Positions 44,981-56,971 of a stretch of 64,000 nt of DNA are shown piece by piece. Position numbers and translations under genes: made by a program. The number at the start of each line of letters is the position of its first letter. Position 1 is the stretch's first letter. The stretch is from NCBI GenBank assembly GCA_038380435.1, contig JAWZYU010000693.1, positions 1 through 64,000 on the forward strand, read 5' to 3'. Origin of the DNA: Ryuthela nishihirai (lineage: Eukaryota > Arthropoda > Arachnida > Araneae > Heptathelidae). The notes under the pieces are model-generated. The model was not told the DNA's origin. It worked only from the letters and a program-made list of their open reading frames with translations, and made no database searches.

Positions 44981-46372
44981 TCACACTGCGGTGGTGAAGA
45001 CGTCGAGCCGTTCCTTGAGCGACGCTGCCGCCCGACCCCTCCTCTGGATCAAGACAGCAGAGACGTGCAAGGCGACGCCGAAGGCCGTGGCCACACACAT
45101 CTTCGATCCCATGAAGAGCAGGACTGCGCGGTCGCCACCGGTGGACCGGAGCAGTCCTGCCACGGGAGGGTAGATGAGGTTGGCCACTCCCTGGAAGAGC
45201 CGCACCAGGGTGAAGGTGCCGTTCATGTTGTCGACTCCGTGATTCGAGCTAAGCAGGAGGGGGATCAGGATGGTCCACACTCCGGTTCCCACTCCTGCGG
45301 CGACGGAGGCAACAACAAGCTGCCAGTACTCGCGGCAGAAAGGCAGTGAGATGACGGCTGCAGCCGAGACGGAGACGGCCGCGATGTATTCGGCTGTCCT
45401 CGGCAGGGGAGAGCGGCTGGCGAGAAGACCATACGAGAGGCGCACGACCAGGTCGCCGGCAGCAGAGTAGGCGAGAAGCAGCATGGCACTGCTCTTCTCG
45501 ATCCCCAGCGACTTGGCGTGCTGGGGAATGTAGTGCAGGAAGTGAGGGTTGCCCATACCCATCGCGAAGATGGAAGCGCTCGTGAGGAGGAACAGGCCGT
45601 CCGTGAGGAAACGGAGGGACAGCCTCTCGGCGACCACCTTCGCGCAGGATCTGGGTGCCAGCTCTCCAGCTTCCGCGGGGGTCACGACGACGGCATCGTT
45701 GTTGCCGCCGGCGGGCACCTCGCGGAAGCGGTTCTCGGGCCGAACGAAGAGCAGGCCGCAGACTGCGATGAGCGTGAAGCAGCCGGCCAGCACGAGGAAC
45801 GTGTAGTGCAGGCCGACCGCCAGCAGCAGCTCGTTGATCGCAGTGGGCAGGGCCATGGCCCCGAAGCAGCCTCCCGACAGGGCGACGGCCATCGCTGCCG
45901 GCCTCCGTGTCGTGAAGTACTTTCCAGTGCACACTATGCCGGTGGTGATGGCAAAGGATGCACCGACCCCCATGAGGCCTCCAATGGTACCTATGAGGAA
46001 GGAACCGGAGGTGGCCAGGTAGCTGAGGGCAAGGCCAGCGCTGCACAGCAATCCGCCCAGACACACGAGCGGCCTGTATCCGAAGGTAGACATGAGGATC
46101 CCTGTCACCGGTGAGAAGACCAGCGATAGGGTTCCTAGCAGCCCCGGGATCCAGGCCGCCTGGGACGGAGATGTATCAGGAAACTCCAGGAAGATCGCCA
46201 CCTTCAGAGCGCTGAAGGACTTGACGAATCCTGAAAGGAGAAAGGTTATGAGAAAGCAGCCACCAGCGACGGCCCACCCGTATCCTCCATCGGGTGGAAC
46301 CATCTTGGTGGCTGTGGTGGCGTTGGCACGCTCTTCCTCTACTCCCTTCGTCGCTGCAACTGGAACGGACAT
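44981..46372 (-). CDS. SLC16-family transporter-like protein, copy 10 (intact)
   Basis: This is the last copy with an unbroken 463-residue frame. It is followed on the right by copies 11 to 13, which carry increasing numbers of small indels in both gene and spacer. Confidence 0.93.
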   Translation of the reverse strand: MSVPVAATKGVEEERANATTATKMVPPDGGYGWAVAGGCFLITFLLSGFVKSFSALKVAIFLEFPDTSPSQAAWIPGLLGTLSLVFSPVTGILMSTFGYRPLVCLGGLLCSAGLALSYLATSGSFLIGTIGGLMGVGASFAITTGIVCTGKYFTTRRPAAMAVALSGGCFGAMALPTAINELLLAVGLHYTFLVLAGCFTLIAVCGLLFVRPENRFREVPAGGNNDAVVVTPAEAGELAPRSCAKVVAERLSLRFLTDGLFLLTSASIFAMGMGNPHFLHYIPQHAKSLGIEKSSAMLLLAYSAAGDLVVRLSYGLLASRSPLPRTAEYIAAVSVSAAAVISLPFCREYWQLVVASVAAGVGTGVWTILIPLLLSSNHGVDNMNGTFTLVRLFQGVANLIYPPVAGLLRSTGGDRAVLLFMGSKMCVATAFGVALHVSAVLIQRRGRAAASLKERLDVFTTAV

Positions 46373-46393
46373 GGTGGAATCCGGCTCAGGTCA

Positions 46394-46424
46394 CTGCAAA
46401 AGAAGGAGAAAAAAAATTAATAAT
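46394..46424 (-). promoter_or_regulatory. 3' splice acceptor before copy 10 ATG
   Basis: T8 tract plus CAG, identical to copy 5. Confidence 0.62.
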
Positions 46425-46854
46425 TAGAATTGGTACAGCTAATATAAATCAGTAGTGCGTCGACTAAAGACCACTACAGACTATGCTGAAGAATACTGAA
46501 CCAAAGAGTAAGCGAAAAGGTTACTATGAGGTAAAGTCGGGAGCTGGAAAACGCACGTCTGTAGCTGTCAGTGGTCGCAGAGCAAAGGGACGGGCGTTGC
46601 ACTCAGTGGCACGAGTTGTAAAACCCGTTGGCGTCAGGGGGAAAACCCAGGGGATTAGTAAAACCCGTTGGCGTCAGGGAGAAAACCCACGGGTTTACCT
46701 ACTACCGGTCGTACAAGGTTCGGGTTTCGCGCTGCCATCTATGTGCAAGCATGGGAACTAATTTTTCTTCACCTATCCCCATTTTTTTCCCTTGCTCCAC
46801 CGAGTGGTACATATGTATATGTATATATTTTTTTTTATTTCATTTTTTCCAGCG

Positions 46855-46888
46855 TGACGTCACCTGCAAACGAGACAGTGCTATATAT
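46855..46888 (+). promoter_or_regulatory. CRE palindrome and TATA box, spacer 10
   Basis: Both motifs are unchanged. Confidence 0.5.
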
Positions 46889-48722
46889 GCGAGAAGAATA
46901 TGGGGCAAGTAGAGTATACACAAGTTTATTAAAGTTTATAAGATAACGATAGGAAATTTTAAAGTAATTTTCCTAATAAAATAAACAACCAGTACCAAAT
47001 GTTTCTAAAATAATTCAATACCAGATGTTTACCGATCGTCAAACTACTCACGTGTTGACAATTCGATTTCGTTACCATCGTTGAAAGGTTGATAATAGAC
47101 TTTTTTTTCTTGAAATTTCCGTCATATCTATCTATTCTACCAACGCATGGAACTCCAGAAGAGTTTATCAAATGTTGTTTTTGATCTAAATTGGGACTGA
47201 TTTTGCTGTAGGAATCGTTTCCTCTGGCATAAACGTTAGAAAGGATCCAAATTAATATATTTTTGCCTTAACGAATAATGGAGAAAAAAATGTCGTTTAT
47301 TTAAATAAAATATCTCAGCTATTTTTGCCTAAATGAAACGGAAAATTTTCTTCTTATTAAATTCTTTCATTTGCTACAGTAAATAAGCCATTCTAGAGTA
47401 AATAAGCTATTATATTAAGCTTATTTTGCTAGAGTAAATAAGCTTTCATTTGCTAGAGTAATTTCTAACCGCTTGGGTGAAGTTACCTTTACGTTTTGCC
47501 CTGCTATGCTTGTTTGGGAAAAGCTTTTCTGAATATCCTTTAATTACTCTATATGATTTCGCAAACGTATATCAGTTTATAAGGGGACATCGTATTTTGA
47601 AGTTTTCCGATTTATTGGTATATCTAGTGTGAGGTAAGGTAATTCTGTCGGAATAATTTTTCACTGCATAAGAAACTAAACGGCTACTCACCACACTTCC
47701 CTTAATTGTCCGGATGATTTTAGAGAGGTATAAAAGTGTAAAACTGAAAAATGAATCTAACACGGAAAAATCTAAATCTGACAACAAAGGACAACCTATA
47801 TATGACGTAGCAACGGTCTGCCCTACGCAACAGTACTCTCTGAAGGCTTTCATATCGTATATTATTTTCGCTGCGCACAATTGGAATTCGAAAAAAACAA
47901 TTGTTGTTCCTCAATTGTTATCGGTTGGCTTCGAAAAACGATGCTATGGATTCGTGGTTGTTTTACTCGGCCTTTGATCGAACGGAGACTTCCATTCCCT
48001 TTCCTTCCTGTCGACGGAGAATTTCAGAGCAAGTGTGTTATGCGATCCCTTTTTTTTTTGTCACACTAACGTTTTATTTCTTTTAGTTTCTTCTGTAGGA
48101 GAGGGTCTATGGGTTGTGCGATCCACTTAGAGGTTCGATCGTGCCCATACCTGTGCTTTCCACAGACGTGAGTTATATGCTGTTTCTCCTAGAGTAGAGT
48201 GATTCACTGGATTTTTTTTTTTTTAAAGGTTTTCTAGGTTTCCTTAGGAATTGGCATTATTCCTGGGATTTTATTTGCTCACTTGTTCCTACCGCTTGGG
48301 TCGTGTCGGTCTTTCTTACTTCTGAGCAGCACTTTTTTTGCACACAATGGGCTAAAGGTCCAGGTCCCATAGACCACGAAGGCTCAGAGTAGGTTGGGGG
48401 GTACCCACTGGATCACCCAGTGGGGGACAAGATGGTAGACTCCCTCAAGGCCATCCAGCGTGTTCTTTAACGTGCACAGGATATGGCCCTCCCGCACACG
48501 GAGCCACGGCCTAATGTCCCATCCGACGGACGGAGGTCATTCCAATACCATCGGTGTCCTCTACTGACCGCGGGTAGGGCGGAGATTAATGTAAACGCAG
48601 GAAGAGACTTATGGGTGGAGGGTCACCAGCGTGTGAATTTACTTTTTAAGTGTTCTGACCTCCTCCTCCAACCCTTCGAACAAAATAACAGGGAGGTGTT
48701 TTGTGAATTGGGTTTCGATGCC

Positions 48723-49556
48723 GTGTGAAAATAATTTAATGTTTGGTGTATTCCCCCGCTCTAAGGGGAAGTGGTTATGTGGTTAGGGTGTAGGTGTCGC
48801 GTGAAATTTTTTCGGTGTACTCTCCCCCCTAACAGGAAGGGGTTATGTGGCTTGGTTTTAGGTAGCGTGTGAAAATTTTTTTGTGTATTCCCCCCCCCCC
48901 TCTAAGAGGAAGGGTTATGTTGGTTGGGTGTAGGTATCGTGTGAAATTTTTTCGACGAACTCTCCCCCCCTAACAGGAAGGGGTCATGTCGGTTGGTTGT
49001 AGGTAGCTTGTGAAAATTTTTTGGTGTAATCCCACAGTCCAATAGGAAGGGGTTATTTGGGTTGGGTGTAGGTATCCTGTGAAAATTTTTCGGTGTACTC
49101 TCCCCCCCCATAAGAGGAAGGGGTTATGTTGGTTGGTTGTAGGTAGCGTGTGAAATTTTTTTGGTGTATTCCCACCGTCCAAAAGGAAGGGGTTATGTGG
49201 ATTAGGTGTAGGTATCGTGTGAAATTTTTTCGGTGTACTCTCCCCCCCATAAGAGGAAGGGGTTATGTTGGTTGGTTGTAGGTAGCGTGTGAAATTTTTT
49301 TGTGTATTCCCACCGTCCAAAAGGAAGGGTTATGTGGATTAGGTGTAGGTATCGTGTGAAATTTTTTCGGTGTACTCTCCCCCCCCCCCTTCCATAAGAG
49401 GAAGGGGCTATGTGGGTTGGTTGTAGGTAGCGTGTGAAAATTTTTTGGTGTATTCCCACCGTCCAATAGGAAGGGGTTGTGTGAAATTTTTTCGGTGTAT
49501 CCCCCCCTCCTCTAAGAGGAAGGGGTTATGTGGGTTGGGTGTCGAGGACCTGTGAA
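48723..49556. repeat. 69-bp-period minisatellite, spacer 10
   Basis: 834 bp with a C11 run, the C variant at 48956 and several missing bases in G and T runs. Confidence 0.92.
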
Positions 49557-50014
49557 TTATTTTTTTTTCTTTTGTACCTTATTATGAAGTGTCGGGTGAC
49601 TCTCAACTTCCCTTCACACTTTATCCAGGCTTAGGACTGGCAGCGCATTGCGCTGGCGTGTTTAAAAGTTGTCTGTCTCTCTGGTGGACTTGGTATCATA
49701 GCACAATGTGCAGAGTTTTACAACGACATAGAAAAAAGAATACAATGCACAGCAAAAGTGACATACAAACAATACAAACATACAGGAAACAGCGAGAGTG
49801 TCTTCTCTTTGCTTTTAAGAAATTTTTTATATTTTTTTTTATTTTGAACATTTAAATTTTTTTTTTTTTATTTTTGAACATTAAATATTTTTTTTTTTTG
49901 GTTTTTGATTTTCACTTAATTCTTCTTTCAGTTTTTCCTGTTTAGGATGCCAAACCCTTCCCGGACATGGTAGTCAGTCCCGGAAGGGGAGGCCACTTCC
50001 CGATAGCTGCGACA

Positions 50015-51412
50015 TCACACTGCGGTGGTGAAGGACGTCGAGCCGTTCCTTGAGCGACGCTGCCGCCCGACCCCTCCTCTGGATCAAGACAGCAGAGACG
50101 TGCAAGGCGACGCCGAAGGCCGTGGCCACACACATCTTCGATCCCATGAAGAGCAGGACTGCGCGGTCGCCACCGGTGGACCGGAGCAGTCCTGCCACGG
50201 GAGGGTAGATGAGGTTGGCCACTCCCTGGAAGAGCCGCAACCAGGGTGAAGGTGCCGTTCATGTTGTCGACTCCGTGATTCGAGCTAAGCAGGAGGGGGA
50301 TCAGGATGGTCCACACTCCGGTTCCCACTCCTGCGGCGACGGAGGCAACAACAAGCTGCCAGTACTCGCGGCAGAAAGGCAGTGAGATGACGGCTGCAGC
50401 CGAGACGGAGACGGCCGCGATGTATTCGGCTGTCCCTCGGCAGGGGAGAGCGGCTGGCGAGAAGACCATACGAGAGGCGCACGACCAGGTCGCCGGCAGC
50501 AGAGTAGGCGAGAAGCAGCATGGCACTGCTCTTCTCGATCCCCAGCGACTTGGCGTGCTGGGGAATGTAGTGCAGGAAGTGAGGGTTGCCCATACCCATC
50601 GCGAAGATGGAAGCGCTCGTGAGGAGGAACAGGCCGTCCGTGAGGAAACGGAGGGACAGCCTCTCGGCGACCACCTTCGCGCAGGATTCTGGGTGCCAGC
50701 TCTCCAGCTTCCGCGGGGGTCACGACGACGGCATCGTTGTTGCCGCCGGCGGGCACCTCGCGGAAGCGGTTCTCGGGCCGAACGAAGAGCAGGGCCGCAG
50801 ACTGCGATGAGCGTGAAGCAGCCGGCCAGCACGAGGAACGTGTAGTGCAGGCCGACCGCCAGCAGCAGCTCGTTGATCGCAGTGGGCAGGGCCATGGCCC
50901 CGAAGCAGCCTCCCGACAGGGCGACGGCCATCGCTGCCGGCCTCCGTGTCGTGAAGTACTTTCCAGTGCACACTATGCCGGTGGTGATGGCAAAGGATGC
51001 ACCGACCCCCATGAGGCCTCCAATGGTACCTATGAGGAAGGAACCGGAGGTGGCCAGGTAGCTGAGGGCAAGGCCAGCGCTGCACAGCAATCCGCCCAGA
51101 CACACGAGCGGCCTGTATCCGAAGGTAGACATGAGGATCCCTGTCACCGGTGAGAAGACCAGCGATAGGGTTCCTAGCAGCCCCCGGGATCCAGGCCGCC
51201 TGGGACGGAGATGTATCAGGAAACTCCAGGAAGATCGCCACCTTCAGAGCGCTGAAGGACTTGACGAATCCTGAAAGGAGAAAGGTTATGAGAAAGCAGC
51301 CACCAGCGACGGCCCACCCGTATCCTCCATCGGGTGGAACCATCTTGGTGGCTGTGGTGGCGTTGGCACGCTCTTCCTCTACTCCCTTCGTCGCTGCAAC
51401 TGGAACGGACAT
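50015..51412 (-). pseudogene. SLC16-type transporter copy 11, six single-base insertions
   Basis: The copy is 1,398 bp, six more than intact copies. Each extra base duplicates a neighbour: G near 50034, A near 50239, C near 50435, T near 50688, G near 50792 and C near 51185. The frame therefore breaks repeatedly and no long transporter product remains. Such a run of +1 duplications with almost no substitutions is the pattern of uncorrected long-read error rather than of slow gene decay, so the genomic copy may be intact. Confidence 0.85.
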
Positions 51413-51433
51413 GGTGGAATCCGGCTCAGGTCA

Positions 51434-51464
51434 CTGCAAAAGAAGGAGAAAAAAAATTAATAAT
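51434..51464 (-). promoter_or_regulatory. 3' splice acceptor before copy 11 ATG
   Basis: T8 tract plus CAG. It is intact although the gene is frameshifted. Confidence 0.6.
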
Positions 51465-51894
51465 TAGAATTGGTACAGCTAATATAAATCAGTAGTGCGT
51501 CGACTAAAGACCACTACAGACTATGCTGAAGAATACTGAACCAAAGAGTAAGCGAAAAGGTTACTATGAGGTAAAGTCGGGAGCTGGAAAACGCACGTCT
51601 GTAGCTGTCAGTGGTCGCAGAGCAAAGGGACGGGCGTTGCACTCAGTGGCACGAGTTGTAAAACCCGTTGGCGTCAGGGGGAAAACCCAGGGGATTAGTA
51701 AAACCCGTTGGCGTCAGGGAGAAAACCCACGGGTTTACCTACTACCGGTCGTACAAGGTTCGGGTTTCGCGCTGCCATCTATGTGCAAGCATGGGAACTA
51801 ATTTTTCTTCACCTATCCCCATTTTTTTCCCTTGCTCCACCGAGTGGTACATATGTATATGTATATATTTTTTTTTATTTCATTTTTTCCAGCG

Positions 51895-51928
51895 TGACGT
51901 CACCTGCAAACGAGACAGTGCTATATAT
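51895..51928 (+). promoter_or_regulatory. CRE palindrome and TATA box, spacer 11
   Basis: Both motifs are unchanged. Confidence 0.5.
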
Positions 51929-53758
51929 GCGAGAAGAATATGGGGCAAGTAGAGTATACACAAGTTTATTAAAGTTTATAAGATAACGATAGGAAATTTT
52001 AAAGTAATTTTCCTAATAAAATAAACAACCAGTACCAAATGTTTCTAAAATAATTCAATACCAGATGTTTACCGATCGTCAAACTACTCACGTGTTGACA
52101 ATTCGATTTCGTTACCATCGTTGAAAGGTTGATAATAGACTTTTTTTTCTTGAAATTTCCGTCATATCTATCTATTCTACCAACGCATGGAACTCCAGAA
52201 GAGGTTTATCAAATGTTGTTTTTGATCTAAATTGGGACTGATTTTGCTGTAGGAATCGTTTCCTCTGGCATAAACGTTAGAAAGGATCCAAATTAATATA
52301 TTTTTGCCTTAACGAATAATGGAGAAAAAAATGTCGTTTATTTAAATAAAATATCTCAGCTATTTTTGCCTAAATGAAACGGAAAATTTTCTTCTTATTA
52401 AATTCTTTCATTTGCTACAGTAAATAAGCCATTCTAGAGTAAATAAGCTATTATATTAAGCTTATTTTGCTAGAGTAAATAAGCTTTCATTTGCTAGAGT
52501 AATTTCTAACCGCTTGGGTGAAGTTACCTTTACGTTTTGCCCTGCTATGCTTGTTTGGGAAAAGCTTTTCTGAATATCCTTTAATTACTCTATATGATTT
52601 CGCAAACGTATATCAGTTTATAAGGGGACATCGTATTTTGAAGTTTCCGATTTATTGGTATATCTAGTGTGAGGTAATTCTGTCGGAATAATTTTTCACT
52701 GCATAAGAAACTAACGGCTACTCACCACACTTCCCTTAATTGTCCGGATGATTTTAGAGAGGTATAAAAGTGTAAAACTGAAAAATGAATCTAACACGGA
52801 AAAATCTAAATCTGACAACAAAGGACAACCTATATATGACGTAGCAACGGTCTGCCCCTACGCAACAGTACTCTCTGAAGGCTTTCATATCGTATATTAT
52901 TTTCGCTGCGCAACAATTGGAATTCGAAAAAAACAATTGTTGTTCCTCAATTGTTATCGGTTGGCTTCGAAAAACGATGCTATGGATTCGTGGTTGTTTT
53001 ACTCGGCCTTTGATCGAACGGAGACTTCCATTCCTTTCCTTCCTGTCGACGGAGAATTTCAGAGCAAGTGTGTTATGCGATCCCTTTTTTTTTTGTCACA
53101 CTATCGTTTTATTTCTTTTAGTTCTTCTGTAGGAGAGGGTCTATGGGTTGTGCGATCCACTTAGAGGTTCGATCGTGCCCATACCTGTGCTTTCCACAGA
53201 CGTGAGTTATATGCTGTTTCTCCTAGAGTAGAGTGATTCACTGGATTTTTTTTTTTTAAAGGTTTTCTAGGTTTTCCTTAGGAATTGGCATTATTCCTGG
53301 GATTTTATTTGCTCACTTGTTCCTACCGCTTGGGTCGTGTCGGTCTTTCTTACTTCTGAGCAGCACTTTTTTTGCACACAATGGGCTAAAGGTCCAGGTC
53401 CCATAGACCACGAAGGCTCAGAGTAGGTTGGGGGGTACCCACTGGATCACCCAGTGGGGGGACAAGATGGTAGACTCCCCTCAAGGCCATCCAGCGTGTT
53501 CTTTAACGTGCACAGGATATGGCCCTCCCGCACACGGAGCCACGGCCTAATGTCCCATCCGACGGACGGAGGTCATTCCAATACCATCGGTGTCCTCTAC
53601 TGACCGCGGGTAGGGCGGAGATTAATGTAAACGCAGGAAGAGACTTATGGGTGGAGGGTCACCAGCGTGTGAATTTACTTTTTAAGTGTTCTGACCTCCT
53701 CCTCCAACCCTTCGAACAAAATAACAGGGAGGTGTTTTGTGAATTGGGTTTCGATGCC

Positions 53759-54594
53759 GTGTGAAAATAATTTAATGTTTGGTGTATTCCCCCGCTCTAA
53801 GGGGAAGTGGTTATGTGGTTAGGGTGTAGGTGTCGCGTGAAATTTTTTCGGTGTACTCTCCCCCCTAACAGGAAGGGGTTATGTGGCTTGGTTTTAGGTA
53901 GCGTGTGAAAATTTTTTTGTGTATTCCCCCCCCCCCTCTAAGAGGAAGGGGTTATGTTGGTTGGGTGTAGGTATCGTGTGAAATTTTTTCGATGAACTCT
54001 CCCCCCCTAACAGGAAGGGGTCATGTCGGTTGGTTGTAGGTAGCTTGTGAAAATTTTTTGGTGTAATCCACAGTCCAATAGGAAGGGGTTATTTGGGTTG
54101 GGTGTAGGTATCCTGTGAAAATTTTTCGGTGTACTCTCCCCCCCCATAAGAGGAAGGGGTTATGTTGGTTGGTTGTAGGTAGCGTGTGAAATTTTTTTGG
54201 TGTATTCCCACCGTCCAAAAGGAAGGGGTTATGTGGATTAGGTGTAGGTATCGTGTGAAATTTTTTCGGTGTACTCTCCCCCCCATAAGAGGAAGGGGTT
54301 ATGTTGGTTGGTTGTAGGTAGCGTGTGAAATTTTTTTGGTGTATTCCCACCGTCCAAAAGGAAGGGGTTATGTGGATTAGGTGTAGGTATCGTGTGAAAT
54401 TTTTTCGGTGTACTCTCCCCCCCCCCCCTTCCATAAGAGGAAGGGGCTATGTGGGTTGGTTGTAGGTAGCGTGTGAAAATTTTTGGTGTATTCCCACCGT
54501 CCAATAGGAAGGGGTTGTGTGAAATTTTTTCGGTGTATCCCCCCCTCCTCTAAGAGGAAGGGGTTATGTGGGTTGGGTGTCGAGGACCTGTGAA
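53759..54594. repeat. 69-bp-period minisatellite, spacer 11
   Basis: 836 bp with a C12 run and a missing C near 54069. Confidence 0.92.
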
Positions 54595-55054
54595 TTATTT
54601 TTTTTTCTTTTGTACCTTATTATGAAGTGTCGGGTGACTCTCAACTTCCCTTCACACTTTATCCAGGCTTAGGACTGGCAGCGCATTGCGCTGGCGTGTT
54701 TAAAAGTTGTCTGTCTCTCTGGTGGACTTGGTATCATAGCACAATGTGCAGAGTTTTACAACGACATAGAAAAAAGAATACAATGCACAGCAAAAGTGAC
54801 ATACAAACAATACAAACATACAGGAAACAGCGAGAGTGTCTTCTCTTTGCTTTTAAGAAATTTTTTATATTTTTTTTTATTTTTGAACATTTAAATTTTT
54901 TTTTTTTTATTTTTGAACATTTAAATATTTTTTTTTTTTTGGTTTTTTGATTTTCACTTAATTCTTCTTTCAGTTTTTCCTGTTTAGGATGCCAAACCCT
55001 TCCCGGACATGTAGTCAGTCCCGGAAGGGAGGCCACTTCCCGATAGCTGCGACA

Positions 55055-56457
55055 TCACACTGCGGTGGTGAAGACGTCGAGCCGTTCCTTGAGCGACGCT
55101 GCCGCCCGACCCCTCCTCTGGATCAAGACAGCAGAGACGTGCAAGGCGACGCCGAAGGCCGTGGCCACACACATCTTCGATCCCATGAAGAGCAGGACTG
55201 CGCGGTCGCCACCGGTGGACCGGAGCAGTCCTGCCACGGGAGGGTAGATGAGGTTGGCCACTCCCTGGAAGAGCCGCACCAGGGTGAAGGTGCCGTTCAT
55301 GTTGTCGACTCCGTGATTCGAGCTAAGCAGGAGGGGGATCAGGATGGTCCACACTCCGGTTCCCACTCCTGCGGCGACGGAGGCAACAACAAGCTGCCAG
55401 TACTCGCGGCAGAAAGGCAGTGAGATGACGGCTGCAGCCGAGACGGAGACGGCCGCGATGTATTCGGCTGTCCTCGGCAGGGGAGAGCGGCTGGCGAGAA
55501 GACCATACGAGAGGCGCACGACCAGGTCGCCGGCAGCAGAGTAGGCGAGAAGCAGCATGGCACTGCTCTTCTCGATCCCCAGCGACTTCCCAGCGACTTG
55601 GCGTGCTGGGGAATGTAGTGCAGGAAGTGAGGGTTGCCCATACCCATCGCGAAGATGGAAGCGCTCGTGAGGAGGAACAGGCCGTCCGTGAGGAAACGGA
55701 GGGACAGCCTCTCGGCGACCACCTTCGCGCAGGATCTGGGTGCCAGCTCTCCAGCTTCCGCGGGGGTCACGACGACGGCATCGTTGTTGCCGCCGGCGGG
55801 CACCTCGCGGAAGCGGTTCTCGGGCCGAACGAAGAGCAGGCCGCAGACTGCGATGAGCGTGAAGCAGCCGGCCAGCACGAGGAACGTGTAGTGCAGGCCG
55901 ACCGCCAGCAGCAGCTCGTTGATCGCAGTGGGCAGGGCCATGGCCCCGAAGCAGCCTCCCGACAGGGCGACGGCCATCGCTGCCGGCCTCCGTGTCGTGA
56001 AGTACTTTCCAGTGCACACTATGCCGGTGGTGATGGCAAAGGATGCACCGACCCCCATGAGGCCTCCAATGGTACCTATGAGGAAGGAACCGGAGGTGGC
56101 CAGGTAGCTGAGGGCAAGGGCCAGCGCTGCACAGCAATCCGCCCAGACACACGAGCGGCCTGTATCCGAAGGTAGACATGAGGATCCCTGTCACCGGTGA
56201 GAAGACCAGCGATAGGGTTCCTAGCAGCCCCGGGATCCAGGCCGCCTGGGACGGAGATGTATCAGGAAACTCCAGGAAGATCGCCACCTTCAGAGCGCTG
56301 AAGGACTTGACGAATCCTGAAAGGAGAAAGGTTATGAGAAAGCAGCCACAGCGACGGCCCACCCGTATCCTCCATCGGGTGGAACCATCTTGGTGGCTGT
56401 GGTGGCGTTGGCACGCTCTTCCTCTACTCCCTTCGTCGCTGCAACTGGAACGGACAT
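55055..56457 (-). pseudogene. SLC16-type transporter copy 12, 11-bp duplication and two single-base indels
   Basis: The copy is 1,403 bp. An exact 11-bp tandem duplication lies at 55578-55599, in the codons for the loop before TM8. There is an extra G near 56120 (TM3 region) and a missing C near 56348 (TM1 region). An unbroken 435-residue reading exists because frame changes compensate, but its middle (about 150 residues) is out of the true frame. The remaining segments match the intact copies. Confidence 0.85.
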
Positions 56458-56478
56458 GGTGGAATCCGGCTCAGGTCA

Positions 56479-56509
56479 CTGCAAAAGAAGGAGAAAAAAA
56501 ATTAATAAT
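56479..56509 (-). promoter_or_regulatory. 3' splice acceptor before copy 12 ATG
   Basis: T8 tract plus CAG, intact. Confidence 0.6.
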
Positions 56510-56937
56510 TAGAATTGGTACAGCTAATATAAATCAGTAGTGCGTCGACTAAAGACCACTACAGACTATGCTGAAGAATACTGAACCAAAGAGTAAGCGA
56601 AAAGGTTACTATGAGGTAAAGTCGGGAGCTGGAAAACGCACGTCTGTAGCTGTCAGTGGTCGCAGAGCAAAGGACGGGCGTTGCACTCAGTGGCACGAGT
56701 TGTAAACCCGTTGGCGTCAGGGGGAAAACCCAGGGGATTAGTAAAACCCGTTGGCGTCAGGGAGAAAACCCACGGGTTTACCTACTACCGGTCGTACAAG
56801 GTTCGGGTTTCGCGCTGCCATCTATGTGCAAGCATGGGAACTAATTTTTCTTCACCTATCCCCATTTTTTTCCCTTGCTCCACCGAGTGGTACATATGTA
56901 TATGTATATATTTTTTTTTATTTCATTTTTTCCAGCG

Positions 56938-56971
56938 TGACGTCACCTGCAAACGAGACAGTGCTATATAT
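56938..56971 (+). promoter_or_regulatory. CRE palindrome and TATA box, spacer 12
   Basis: Both motifs are unchanged. The offset is two bases shorter because of upstream deletions. Confidence 0.5.

Larger units (their letters stand above)
46373..50014. other. Spacer 10
   Basis: Ordinary layout with several indels: a GGTAA duplication near 47634-47641, an extra A near 47680, a missing A near 47877, an extra T near 48089, and shortened T and G runs. C at 48956 is the shared variant. No gene recognised. Confidence 0.85.
51413..55054. other. Spacer 11
   Basis: Ordinary layout with single-base indels near 52204 (+G), 52645 (-T), 52858 (+C), 53035 (-C), 54069 (-C) and 55011 (-G). No gene recognised. 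Confidence 0.85.
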
